A stretch of 64,000 nucleotides of DNA, taken from contig NZ_DAGX01000007.1 of NCBI RefSeq assembly GCF_002498315.1, positions 124,001 through 188,000 of the forward strand, written 5' to 3'. Of the stretch, positions 9,027 through 16,818 are shown piece after piece. The notes under the pieces were generated by a model, which had not been told where the DNA came from, did no database searches, and worked only from the letters and a program-made list of their open reading frames with translations. A program made the translations under genes and the position numbers. The stretch comes from Methanofollis sp. UBA420 (GTDB lineage Archaea; Halobacteriota; Methanomicrobia; Methanomicrobiales; Methanofollaceae). Every line of letters begins with the position of its first letter. Position 1 is the first letter of the stretch.

Positions 9027-9184
9027 TTTAGATTGTGAGGAAGGCATTTGATCCACACCACTCGTCATGGAAACCGGGGGCGACATCGGCCCGAGAGAGT
9101 TTCTCCAGAGCCGAAAAATTGGATATTGCCCGTTCTGAAAGTCTTCTTCTCGCGTGTGGATAAAAAAAAGGAGGGTCGATCCTT

Positions 9185-9790
9185 TCAATGCCCGTACGGG
9201 CACCAGTGCTCGATCTTCTGGAGCAGGGCGACGCCCGCGGTGGAGGGGCCGAGGAAGATCACCCTCTTTGTGCCGAGGGCGGCCTCGATTGCGGCGAGTC
9301 CGTCGTCGGAGACGAGGCCGGGGCCGGTGACGAGGAGAACGTCGGCGTCGGCCGGGTCTGGCACGAGGGCCGTGCCAAGGGCGTCAGGGAGGCCCTTTGC
9401 CTCGCCGACGACGGCGACCCTCTTTCCCGCGACCTCTGCCATGAGATCCCTGAGGCAGGGGGCATGATGCGCCTCGTCGCAGGCGTTCATCTTCCTGTTG
9501 ATGCAGAAAAATCCGGTGACGGCATTGATGATCGCGCAGGCCGCCGTCCTTTCCACCGGGCTTTTGAGCGGAGCGCCGAACATGAACGAGACCTTCGTGC
9601 AGGCCTGGATCGGGTCGGCGGTGACCACATGGCCGCGTCGATCGCCGAAGCACGCCTCGGTGCAGACCCCCTGCGGGTACGGGCAGAGGGGGAGTTTCGG
9701 GTTCTGCGCGAGCGAGACGGTCCCCTCCTCGCAGCCCCCGTCTTTCATAATTTCTTCGAGCCGCTGTACGGCAGTTGCAATCAGGTTCAT
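9185..9790 (-). CDS. DUF364-like Cys-rich protein (putative heavy-metal chelation domain)
   Basis: 201 aa from the ATG at 9790 (an in-frame GTG lies 6 nt upstream). About ten cysteines are concentrated in the N-terminal half (CPYPQGVCTEACFGD, TAACAIINAVTGFFC, CDEAHHAPCL). The C-terminal half is a small Rossmann-like domain with KRVAVVGEAKG, DADVLLVTG and IFLGPSTAGVALL, resembling the GPST motif of DUF364 proteins. Last gene of the suf-pcm-cyclase run, with its start 7 nt after the previous stop. Metal or Fe-S binding is plausible from the cysteines but not shown; the family call is moderate. Confidence 0.6.
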   Translation of the reverse strand: MNLIATAVQRLEEIMKDGGCEEGTVSLAQNPKLPLCPYPQGVCTEACFGDRRGHVVTADPIQACTKVSFMFGAPLKSPVERTAACAIINAVTGFFCINRKMNACDEAHHAPCLRDLMAEVAGKRVAVVGEAKGLPDALGTALVPDPADADVLLVTGPGLVSDDGLAAIEAALGTKRVIFLGPSTAGVALLQKIEHWCPYGH

Positions 9791-9797
9791 GGTCACC

Positions 9798-10418
9798 TCA
9801 GGATATGGGCCTGTCCGAGAGGATCACCCTCGCCGGTGCCCCGTCGAGCCCTTTGAGACGGAGAGGGAGGGCGATCATATAATAGTCCCCTTCGACGATG
9901 CCGGAGAGGTCGAGGAGTTCGATGACCGCGATGCCCTCCCCGAGGAGGGTGCGGTGGACGGTGCCGTCGCCGTCGAAGGCCTCGATGGAGGGGGAGTCGA
10001 TGCCGATGCAGGCGACCTCGGCGTCCGCGAGGAAGGCCGCGGCGTCCGCGGTCAGGTGCGGGTAACCCGGATCGAACGCGGTTTTTTCGGAGAACCATGT
10101 CTTCAGGAGAACTTTTTTTGCATCGCCGATCCGCCCTTCGAGGTCCTCCCGCGTGATCGCGGTTCGGGTCCCGAGGTCGACGACCCGGCACCTCCCGACG
10201 AGCCTTTCGAGGGGGATGGCGTCGACCGTCCCTCCCTCATCCTTCAGGTAGTGGGAAGGGGCGTCGATATGGGTGCCGGTGTGGGTGCAGAGGGAGAGAA
10301 GGGTGATGACATAGTCCTCATGCTCCTCTCTCGTGAACGACGGCTTCGGGTCGCCGCCGGGAAAGGCGAGGATCTCTTCGGAGAGCTCACGCGTGATGTC
10401 GTAGAACACGGCCCTCAC
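9798..10418 (-). CDS. Cyclase family protein (kynurenine formamidase-like metal-dependent hydrolase)
   Basis: About 206 aa. Start placed at the GTG at 10418, giving a 4-nt GTGA overlap with the pcm stop and the N-terminus VRAVFYDITRELSEE; the longer frame would intrude into pcm. The family signature HTGTHIDAPSHY is intact and supplies metal-binding His/Asp residues. The C-terminal region has IGIDSPSIEAFDGDGTVHRTLL. Members hydrolyse amides or lactones; the substrate here cannot be read from sequence. Part of the suf-pcm operon. Confidence 0.82.
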   Translation of the reverse strand: MRAVFYDITRELSEEILAFPGGDPKPSFTREEHEDYVITLLSLCTHTGTHIDAPSHYLKDEGGTVDAIPLERLVGRCRVVDLGTRTAITREDLEGRIGDAKKVLLKTWFSEKTAFDPGYPHLTADAAAFLADAEVACIGIDSPSIEAFDGDGTVHRTLLGEGIAVIELLDLSGIVEGDYYMIALPLRLKGLDGAPARVILSDRPIS

Positions 10419-11062
10419 TCCTCCCAGCCATGCTCCCCTATCAGGGGGACGAAGCAGACCGCCCCCCACGAGGCCGGGACGATATCGTCACCGCGGCGGG
10501 TGTAGCACATCAGGTACTGGAGTCCCCGGCTGCCGACCGGTGCGACAAGCCTCCCGCCGTCGGCGAGCTGGTCGAAGAGGGGCTGCGGGACGGATGGGGT
10601 CGCCGCGGTCACGATGATCCCGTCGTACGGGGCGTGCTCGGGCAGGCCCAGGGTGCCGTCCGCGGTGACGACATGGATGTTCTCCGCCCCGACACCGGCG
10701 AGGTTCCTCTCCGCCAGGTCGGCAAGTTCTGGCAGGCGCTCGACCGTCCAGACCTCCGCGGCAAGACGGCCCAGGATCGCCGCCTGATAGCCGCTCCCTG
10801 CCCCTATCTCAAGGATGCGGTCGCCGGATTCCACCGCCAGGAGTTCTGTCATCACGGCGACGATGTAGGGCTGGGAGATCGTCTGCCCGCTCCCGATGGG
10901 GAGGGGATGGTCGCCATAGGCCGAGCCCCGCAGTCCGGGCGGGACAAACAGGTGGCGGGGGACATCGAGCATCGCGGCGGCGACCCGGGTGCTCCTGACA
11001 CCCCGCGCCCGGATCTGCTGGTCCACCATGCGGCGGCGCTCCTCCGTATAGTCCCTCTCCAT
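10415..11062 (-). CDS. pcm: Protein-L-isoaspartate O-methyltransferase
   Basis: 215 aa, typical length. N-terminal VDQQIRARGV and DVPRHLFVPP, then GSGQTISQPYIVA and the SAM-binding motif ILEIGAGSGYQAA, all diagnostic of the PCMT family. Repairs isoaspartyl residues in damaged proteins by methylation. Lies 9 nt downstream of the sufB stop and overlaps the next gene by 4 nt. Confidence 0.95.
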   Translation of the reverse strand: MERDYTEERRRMVDQQIRARGVRSTRVAAAMLDVPRHLFVPPGLRGSAYGDHPLPIGSGQTISQPYIVAVMTELLAVESGDRILEIGAGSGYQAAILGRLAAEVWTVERLPELADLAERNLAGVGAENIHVVTADGTLGLPEHAPYDGIIVTAATPSVPQPLFDQLADGGRLVAPVGSRGLQYLMCYTRRGDDIVPASWGAVCFVPLIGEHGWEE

Positions 11063-11071
11063 CTCTGTCTC

Positions 11072-12169
11072 TCAGTAGCCTGCTTCTGAGGCGTCGATCG
11101 CCGCGTCGATCTGTTTCTGGAGCACCGGCGGCAGGCCCTCGATCTTCACGTCAAGGAAGCCGCGGATGATCGTCGATGTCGCCTCCTCCTCGGAGAGGCC
11201 GCGGGCCATCAGGTACTCGATCTCGTCCTGTGCGATCTTGCCGACAGCCGCCTCGTGGGAGAGTTCGGTGCCGGTAACCCTGCCGTCGATCTCGGGGATC
11301 GCGTGGATCGTGCCGTCGGTGAGAATGAGGCCCCGGCACTCGATATGCCCCTTTGTCCCCTCTGTGGCGCCAATGACATGGCCGCGGGAGATGATGGTCC
11401 CGCCCCTGGTGATGGCGCGGGTCACGAGTTCGGCACTGCTCCCCTTCCCCTGGAGGACCGCGCGGGAGCCGAGGTCCAGGTGAGCACCCGGGTGGGCGAC
11501 GACGATGGAGGAGAAACGTGCCGTGGCGTTTTCGGCAAGGGTCGCCTCAGGGTACATCTGGACGCGGGAGACAGGGTGCATGCAGACGTAGTTGGAGATG
11601 AAGACGCCGTTCTCCTCGACGATCGCAGCGCTCCGCGGATAGACCGAGATGTGCGGGTTCCAGTTGTGGATCATCGTCGAGGTGAGGTGGGCGTTCTTGC
11701 CGACATAGAACTCGGTGACACCGAGGTGCGAGCCCCTCTTTGCCCCTTCGGCGCTGGCGCACCCGGAGATGACATGGAGTTCGGCCCCTTCCTCGGCGAT
11801 CATGATATTGTGCACTGTCTGGACAGGCGCCGCGGAGAGGTACAGGCAGGCCTGCACCGGGAAGACGGCGCGTGTGCCCTTGTGGGCGATGACGACGACG
11901 CCCCGCGGCTGCTCCTGCTTCGCGACGAACTTCGTGTACTTGTCCTTGTCCTTTTTGACGGCGTTCCAGTACCTGTCGGCCATCCAGTCGTATTTCTCCA
12001 GGGCCTCCTGAAGGGAGAGGACTTCGACGCCCTGGGCCGAGCAGGTTGTCTGGAGGATCTTCTGGTCCATCTGGAAGAAACTCCCGCACCTGTTCTCCAT
12101 GCCGACGTCGAGGCCGGTCTGGGTGAGGCGCTCCTGTTCGGTCTCCGGGAGGGTATAGAACTCGTTCAT
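11072..12169 (-). CDS. sufB: SufB/SufD-family Fe-S cluster assembly protein
   Basis: 365 aa from the ATG at 12169, which overlaps the sufC stop as ATGA; the longer frame would read back through sufC. The core is the right-handed beta-helix of SufB/D (VVAHPGAHLDLGSRAVLQGKGSSAEL, RGGTIISRGHVIG, CRGLILTDGTI) and ends with LSHEAAVGKIAQDEIEYLMARGLSEEEA, the classic SufB/D signature. It forms a scaffold with SufC. Shorter than bacterial SufB, as in the minimal archaeal SufBC systems. Confidence 0.92.
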   Translation of the reverse strand: MNEFYTLPETEQERLTQTGLDVGMENRCGSFFQMDQKILQTTCSAQGVEVLSLQEALEKYDWMADRYWNAVKKDKDKYTKFVAKQEQPRGVVVIAHKGTRAVFPVQACLYLSAAPVQTVHNIMIAEEGAELHVISGCASAEGAKRGSHLGVTEFYVGKNAHLTSTMIHNWNPHISVYPRSAAIVEENGVFISNYVCMHPVSRVQMYPEATLAENATARFSSIVVAHPGAHLDLGSRAVLQGKGSSAELVTRAITRGGTIISRGHVIGATEGTKGHIECRGLILTDGTIHAIPEIDGRVTGTELSHEAAVGKIAQDEIEYLMARGLSEEEATSTIIRGFLDVKIEGLPPVLQKQIDAAIDASEAGY

Positions 12170-12897
12170 ATCTGCTGGCATGCGAGGCACTCCTTGTATC
12201 CTTTCTCCTTGATCACGTTGAGGATCTCGCGGGGGTTGCCGTGGCACCGGATCAGCCCGTCGATCATCACATGGCCGAAGTCGGCCTCGATATAGTTGAG
12301 TATGTGGCCGGTGTGGGTGATGATAAGCCCGCTCTTCTGACGGTTCACGATGTGCAGGTCTTTCTGGAGGAGCCGGGCGATGGAGTTGCCCATCAGGGAG
12401 ATGTTCTCCAGGTCGACGCCACTTTCCGGCTCGTCGGCCATGACGAAGTCGGGCCTCTGGACCATCAGCTGGAGCACCTCGCTCCGCTTGATCTCCCCGC
12501 CGGAGAAGCCCTTGTTGATGTCCCGCTCGAGGAACCCTTCCATGTTCACAGACCTGGCGTACCCCGGGATGTCGCCGGTCTTGCCGCCCGCAACGGCGGT
12601 GAGGAGTTTGCCGAGCTTGAGACCGGAGATCGTCGGCGGCCGCTGGAAGAGCATGCCAATCCCGAGTTTTGCACGCTCGTCAATGGGCATGTGGGTGATG
12701 TCCCTGTTATTGTAGAGGATACGTCCCTCGGTCACCTGGTAGTTGCCAAACCCCATGATCGTCATCAGCAGGGTGCTCTTGCCTGAACCGTTCGGGCCCA
12801 TCAGGACATGCGTCTCCCCGTCGTTGATCTGGAGGTCTATCCCATGCAGGACCTCGCGGTCCCCGATCCTGACCTTCAGGTTCTCAATCTTGAGCAT
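12166..12897 (-). CDS. sufC: Fe-S cluster assembly ATPase SufC
   Basis: 243 aa from the ATG at 12897 (MLKIENLKV), preceded by a good ribosome-binding site (GGAGGG). Walker A GPNGSGKS (about residues 34-41), ABC signature FSGGEIKRSE, Walker B FVMADEPESGVD and the H-loop in IITHTGH. ABC-type ATPase partnering SufB. First gene of a five-gene run sufC-sufB-pcm-cyclase-DUF364 with overlaps or gaps of 10 nt or less. Confidence 0.95.
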   Translation of the reverse strand: MLKIENLKVRIGDREVLHGIDLQINDGETHVLMGPNGSGKSTLLMTIMGFGNYQVTEGRILYNNRDITHMPIDERAKLGIGMLFQRPPTISGLKLGKLLTAVAGGKTGDIPGYARSVNMEGFLERDINKGFSGGEIKRSEVLQLMVQRPDFVMADEPESGVDLENISLMGNSIARLLQKDLHIVNRQKSGLIITHTGHILNYIEADFGHVMIDGLIRCHGNPREILNVIKEKGYKECLACQQI

Positions 12898-13004
12898 GAA
12901 TAACCCTCCAGAGTATATCAGAAAATGGGGATAAACAGTTATCGGAGTGCGCGACACTTTCACCCCCCGCCCGGCCCCCCTTTGAATACCTCCCTGCCGA
13001 CCCC

Positions 13005-13169
13005 ATGATCATGACAGACATAACCTTCTCCGCGATTGCCGAGCGTGCACAGGCCTATCCGGCCGTCCAGAGGAGGAACCAGATCTCAAAGGCTGCCTTT
13101 CTGGCGAGGAAGACGTCCTCTCAGGATATGCCGGCTTCAGTCCCCTCCCCTGTCTGCATCGTGGTCTGA
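13005..13169 (+). CDS. Possible 54-aa small protein, unknown
   Basis: An ORF too short for routine calling, starting MIMTDITFSAIAERAQAYP with a second ATG at 13011. The N-terminal part has a plausible amphipathic-helix composition (AERAQAYPAVQRRNQISKAAFLARK). The last 16 codons run antisense into the 3' end of the transglutaminase-like gene. No recognised domain and no clear ribosome-binding site. It could be a remnant of a longer gene. Confidence 0.25.
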   Translation: MIMTDITFSAIAERAQAYPAVQRRNQISKAAFLARKTSSQDMPASVPSPVCIVV

Positions 13170-14284
13170 GTCAGGGGATGGTCGAGGAGCCAGCGGTAGG
13201 TCGCGGCCCGATCAGATCGGTGGCCGAGAATATAGGCCGAGACCTCCCGGGCCTCGTCGAACCGTTTTCTCTCCCTGTCGTGGGCCTGCAGGGCGGCGTT
13301 GTAGGCTGCGGCATCGTCGTTGAACGAGAGGATGCCGGCATTGTAGCCTGCGGTCTCCCCTCCTCCGAGCATCTCTTCCAGGTGATCCCTGGTCTCGATA
13401 AGCCTCAACTCTTCGGCCCGCAACGCCGTCATCTCTTGATCGAGGGTCATGCCGAGACGTGCAGTGATCTCCTCTGCCTCCCTTTCCCGCATCTCGATAT
13501 ACGCGGTCTCGTCGCCGCTCGTGTACCTCGCCGTGCCGTTGCCGATGCCGATGACCAGCGGTTCTTCGGAAAGCCTTGCACCGTTTGCAAGGACTTCGGG
13601 GACAGATCCGACGAACCCGATCTCTGTCGTCTCGATGTAGATGTAGCCGGTCGACCCGAAGGTGTTGTGGTCGCCTGCGATGCCGGCGGCCATGTGGGAG
13701 TCGTTCACGAAGTTGAGGAGGGCGACGTCATATCCTGCCTGCGAGAGGAGGGCGGCAAGGAGGAGGCTCTTGTCGTCGCAGTCCCCGGTGCCTTCGGCGA
13801 CGGTCTCGACCGGAAACTTCGGGGGCGTGCCGTTCGGGTGGTGTTCGTACGGGATCGCCTGCACGAAGGCGGTGACCAGTTCGACATAACGGTCCGAGTC
13901 GAGGGCTTTTTTGTCCCTGAGGTCAGAGAAGGCGTAGAGGAGTTTGCCGTACAGGGCCTCCTGGTGGGGGTCGTCGATGAAGGCGCGGTAATACCCTGTC
14001 ATCCAGACGTCGTCGGAGAGGTTTTCGTAGAGAATGGCGTTCTTCGATCCCCCCCGGGCGCCGCTGTAGACGGCCATGTCCACAGGCATGCAGAGGCGGT
14101 AGGTGCCATCCTCGAAGGAGAAAAGAAACTCCGAGTCTCCGGTTTCGTCGGTCTCCGAGGCCGGTGTGATGGACGGATAGATTGCCGCGGGCCTCAGGAA
14201 CGGTATGACTCCTGATGCCACGATGATGCATGCGCACAATATCGTGATCCCGATGAAGAATGCCCTGCGTATCTGTTCGCTCAT
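13121..14284 (-). CDS. Membrane-anchored transglutaminase-like cysteine protease-fold protein
   Basis: 387 aa. A single hydrophobic segment near residues 8-30 suggests an N-terminal anchor with the rest outside. The transglutaminase-like core has the cysteine motif EGTGDCDDKSLLLAALLSQAGYD (near residue 165-185) and a likely catalytic histidine in NDSHMAAGI; the third residue may be in YIYIETTEIGF. The C-terminal third is rich in Glu/Arg and looks helical or coiled. Such archaeal proteins are thought to act as cell-surface peptidases or cross-linkers; substrate unknown. Good ribosome-binding site (GGAAGGAGAG) just upstream. Confidence 0.75.
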   Translation of the reverse strand: MSEQIRRAFFIGITILCACIIVASGVIPFLRPAAIYPSITPASETDETGDSEFLFSFEDGTYRLCMPVDMAVYSGARGGSKNAILYENLSDDVWMTGYYRAFIDDPHQEALYGKLLYAFSDLRDKKALDSDRYVELVTAFVQAIPYEHHPNGTPPKFPVETVAEGTGDCDDKSLLLAALLSQAGYDVALLNFVNDSHMAAGIAGDHNTFGSTGYIYIETTEIGFVGSVPEVLANGARLSEEPLVIGIGNGTARYTSGDETAYIEMREREAEEITARLGMTLDQEMTALRAEELRLIETRDHLEEMLGGGETAGYNAGILSFNDDAAAYNAALQAHDRERKRFDEAREVSAYILGHRSDRAATYRWLLDHPLTQTTMQTGEGTEAGIS

Positions 14285-14326
14285 TCTCTCCTTCCCCCGC
14301 CGTCCCGGCGAGAGTCGCAGTTACCT

Positions 14327-15112
14327 CTATATATACGTTGCTTCGATGGCCGCCGGGAGGTCGGCGACAGAATCGAGGAGGTGGTCGGGCCTGTACGGCG
14401 AGGTGTCAAAAATATCTTTTCTGAACTTTCCTGTCATGACGAGGGCTGTCTTCATCCCTGCTCCTTGCGCCCCGCCGATGTCGGTCCTGATGTCGTCGCC
14501 GACCATCAGCGCCTGTGCAGGGGACACTCCCATGTCGGCGAGGACGAGGGAGAAGAATGCGGCCGAGGGTTTTCCGACGACCGTCGCCGTCTTCCCTGTG
14601 GCATATTCGAGGGCGGCGACGAAGGGGCCTGCGGAGAGCATCAGGCCGTCGTCGCCCATCCAGTACCTGTCCTTTTCGAGGGCGACGATCGCGGCGCCGT
14701 CAAGGACCATCCTGAAGGTCCGGTTCATCGCGGCATAGGAGAACCCGTCTCCCGCGTCGCCGACGACGACGGCCTCCGCGCCGTCCTCGACGATGGGTAT
14801 GCCTGCCGCCTCGAAGTCCTCCCTGACACTGCCCCGCGTGAGGAGGAAAGTCCTTTTTCCTGCAATATGATGGATCGCGGCGACCGGCGGGTTGAAGACG
14901 AGGCTTTCGTCGATCTCGTAGCCATAGCCCTGTAACTTTTCCGCGATCGAGCGGCGCGACCTGCTTGTCGTGTTCGAGACGCACCTGAAGGGGATGCCGT
15001 TGTCCCTGAGCCATGCGACTGCCTCCCTCCCCCCTGCAACCGCCTGCCCGCCGACATAGAGGACGCCGTCGATGTCGAGGAGGACGCCCCTGATCTCTCT
15101 CTTCTCTGCCAT
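14327..15112 (-). CDS. HAD-IIA family sugar/nucleotide phosphatase (NagD/HDHD2-like)
   Basis: 261 aa from the ATG at 15112; an in-frame GTG at 15139 would lie almost inside the TATA box and is rejected. HAD motif I GVLLDIDGVLYVGG with the nucleophile Asp, motif II CVSNTTSRSRRS (Thr/Ser), motif III lysine in VVGKPSAAFF, motif IV MVGDDIRTDIGGA. The C2-type cap and overall length fit HAD-IIA enzymes such as NagD and HDHD2. Substrate not predictable. Confidence 0.85.
   Translation of the reverse strand: MAEKREIRGVLLDIDGVLYVGGQAVAGGREAVAWLRDNGIPFRCVSNTTSRSRRSIAEKLQGYGYEIDESLVFNPPVAAIHHIAGKRTFLLTRGSVREDFEAAGIPIVEDGAEAVVVGDAGDGFSYAAMNRTFRMVLDGAAIVALEKDRYWMGDDGLMLSAGPFVAALEYATGKTATVVGKPSAAFFSLVLADMGVSPAQALMVGDDIRTDIGGAQGAGMKTALVMTGKFRKDIFDTSPYRPDHLLDSVADLPAAIEATYI
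14328..14339 (-). promoter_or_regulatory. TATA box embedded in the stop codon of the upstream HAD gene
   Basis: On the minus strand ACGTATATATAG contains both the last codons and TAG stop of the HAD phosphatase gene and a strong TATA core. It is 44-55 nt upstream of the ATG at 14284, giving a leader of about 20-25 nt. Confidence 0.5.
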
Positions 15113-15139
15113 GGTCTTCGGATCTCTCTTCGCGGACAC

Positions 15140-15150
15140 TTTTTATATGC
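15140..15150. promoter_or_regulatory. Bidirectional TATA element between divergent genes
   Basis: TTTTTATATGC reads as a TATA box on both strands (GCATATAAAAA on the minus). It is 28-38 nt from the HAD ATG (near-leaderless start) and about 52 nt before the ATG at 15202, where a GGAGGAG ribosome-binding site is present. Confidence 0.5.
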
Positions 15151-15201
15151 GTGCCTGTATATTCCTGCCCGGCACCGGATGGTGCCGGGAGGAGAGAAAA
15201 G

Positions 15202-15699
15202 ATGGTGGAGATCAATGACATCCCTGCCGAGGTGCGGTGGAGTCTGGCGACACGGGGGGCGAGTGCTCTCCCCCTGGCGTACGCAAAGGTGTACCGCGAG
15301 AGGCATGGGGGCGAACTCGGCGAGATCTCGGGGGCGATCTGGACGGAGGCCGGAAAGACGCAGGGGGCGCTGGCCCGCGCCTTCAACATGCCCCTGAAGA
15401 ACGCGGAGGACGTGACCCGGGCCTTCAGCACTCTCTCGACCGCGGTGCTCGGGCCCGAACTGAAGGGGGAGGTGCAGGTCGCACAGGGCCGAGACTGCGC
15501 CCGCGTGGTCACGACGTCCTGCCCGTACCTCTCGCGGGCGAGGGAGATGGAGGAGGCCCCGGAGACTATCTGTCCCGACTGCAGGGCCTACTGCACCGCG
15601 GCGGTCGAGAGCCTCAACCCTGCCTACGGGATCGCGTTCGGGAGCCGGATGTGCCTGGGCGGGGAGACATGCCAGATGACGATCGAGCCGAAGAGGTAA
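15202..15699 (+). CDS. Cys-rich protein of the L-2-amino-thiazoline-4-carboxylate hydrolase-like group, copy 1
   Basis: 165 aa from the ATG at 15202 (GGAGGAG 8 nt upstream). A helical N-terminal part is followed by SCPYL, a CPDCRAYC cluster, AAVESLNP and a C-terminal MCLGGETCQMTI. This ending (C-x-G-x-x-x-C-x) and the overall layout resemble small helical proteins often annotated as ATC hydrolase-like; the enzymatic name should not be taken literally. The next gene is a diverged paralog with the same layout, 49 nt downstream. The conserved cysteines could bind a metal or cluster. Confidence 0.6.
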   Translation: MVEINDIPAEVRWSLATRGASALPLAYAKVYRERHGGELGEISGAIWTEAGKTQGALARAFNMPLKNAEDVTRAFSTLSTAVLGPELKGEVQVAQGRDCARVVTTSCPYLSRAREMEEAPETICPDCRAYCTAAVESLNPAYGIAFGSRMCLGGETCQMTIEPKR

Positions 15700-15748
15700 G
15701 GTTTTCATCCCGGCCGCGTCCTCTTTTTCCAGAGTGTGTGGTGTCATC

Positions 15749-16261
15749 ATGCCGAAAGACCTGATCGAGGAGATCCCACCTCTTGCCAGATGGCGGTTTG
15801 CGACGCGGGCGGCCTCCCTCCTCCCGGCCCTGTACGCGCGGGCCCTGCGTGAGGGGGAGGGCACGCCCGATGAGAGGGAGCAGGTGATCTGGTACGAGGT
15901 CGGCCGCGGGGTGCGGGAGATCGCGGAGACCTTTGCCTTCCCGACGGCGACCGCGGAGGAGATCTGCGAGGTCTTCAGGGCAGGGGCGGTCGTGCTCTTC
16001 GGCCCCGACTTCAGGATCTCCATCCTCGCCACCTCGCCGGAGAGGGCGACGGTCGTGGTGAAGGCATGCCCGTACACCCGGTGCCTGGCCGGGGCCGGGT
16101 GCGACGCCGACACCGCTTTTTCCTGGTGTCTCCCCTTTGCCATATCGGCGGTCGAGCACCTCAACCCGGCCTTCACCCTCCGTTTTGTCCGGGCCCGGTG
16201 TATGGGCGAGGCGCAGTGCGAGATGACGGTCAGGAGGAAGGAGGAGGGGGAGGAGTCCTGA
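15749..16261 (+). CDS. Cys-rich ATC hydrolase-like protein, copy 2
   Basis: 170 aa from the ATG at 15749 (MPKDLIEEIPP). Paralog of the preceding gene: PLARWRFATRAASLLPALYAR aligns with its VRWSLATRGASALPLAYAK, and ACPYTRC, AISAVEHLNP and RCMGEAQCEMTV align with its SCPYL, AAVESLNP and MCLGGETCQMTI. The middle Cys cluster differs (CLAGAGCDADTAFSWC). Probably cotranscribed with copy 1, THEP1 and the ROK kinase. Confidence 0.6.
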   Translation: MPKDLIEEIPPLARWRFATRAASLLPALYARALREGEGTPDEREQVIWYEVGRGVREIAETFAFPTATAEEICEVFRAGAVVLFGPDFRISILATSPERATVVVKACPYTRCLAGAGCDADTAFSWCLPFAISAVEHLNPAFTLRFVRARCMGEAQCEMTVRRKEEGEES

Positions 16262-16818
16262 CGGCCGGGAACATCCTGATCACCGGGGCGCCGGGGACCG
16301 GGAAAACGACTCTCATCCGCGCCGTCGCGGAGGGGATGGCCGGCGTCGCCGGGTTTTACACGGCCGAGATCAGGGAGCAGGGGAGACGGACAGGTTTTGA
16401 ACTGGTGGGCTTCGACGGCAGGCGGGCCCTGCTTGCGCATACCGGGATCAGGGGCCGGCACAGGGTGGGGAGGTACGGCGTGGACGTCGCCATGTTCGAG
16501 GCCTTCCTTGCCGCCGCGCCCTTTTCCGGGGCGGGGGTGCGCCTCGTCGTCGTCGACGAGATCGGGAAGATGGAGTGCCTCTCCCCTCGTTTCAGGGAGA
16601 TGGTGACCTCCCTTCTCGACGGCCCCCTGCCTGTGGTGGCGACAGTCGCCCTCAGGGGCGACTCTTTTATCGAGGGACTGAAGGAGAGGCCGGACGTGCG
16701 CCTTGTCGTCGTGACGGAGGCGAACAGGGACGCCCTGCTGCCCGTGCTCCGCCTGGAGGCGGCGTCCCTTGCCGGCGAGGACAAGGCCCATATGCCGCCG
16801 CGCCGACCGGGTGGGTGA
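16216..16818 (+). CDS. THEP1-type nucleoside-triphosphatase
   Basis: Walker A ITGAPGTGKTTL lies at the very N-terminus, then AGFYTAEIREQGRRTGFELV, the Walker B-like VVVDEIGKMEC and a C-terminal basic tail, all typical of archaeal THEP1 (DUF265) NTPases. There is no ATG near the conserved start: the family N-terminus maps to about 16258 (a CTG after a GGAGGAG run), while the nearest conventional codon is the GTG at 16216, inside the previous gene. The true start is therefore uncertain; the domain call is firm. Confidence 0.8.
   Translation: MRDDGQEEGGGGGVLTAGNILITGAPGTGKTTLIRAVAEGMAGVAGFYTAEIREQGRRTGFELVGFDGRRALLAHTGIRGRHRVGRYGVDVAMFEAFLAAAPFSGAGVRLVVVDEIGKMECLSPRFREMVTSLLDGPLPVVATVALRGDSFIEGLKERPDVRLVVVTEANRDALLPVLRLEAASLAGEDKAHMPPRRPGG

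Larger units (their letters stand above)
8594..9184. other. Gene-free stretch between glmM and the DUF364-like gene
   Basis: No ORF here has convincing protein-like character. The stretch contains the glmM promoter at its left end and an inverted pair of G/C-rich repeats near 8899-9026; between and around the repeats it is lower in GC than the flanking genes. Confidence 0.6.

Noticed and set aside
8595..9180. Several ORFs of 70-146 codons in the region upstream of glmM
   Set aside because: They overlap each other on both strands, cross the inverted repeats, and have low-complexity Pro/Gly/Arg composition.
14725..16791. 688-codon minus-strand frame across the Cys-rich paralogs and THEP1
   Set aside because: It is antisense to three well-supported genes and lacks domain patterns.
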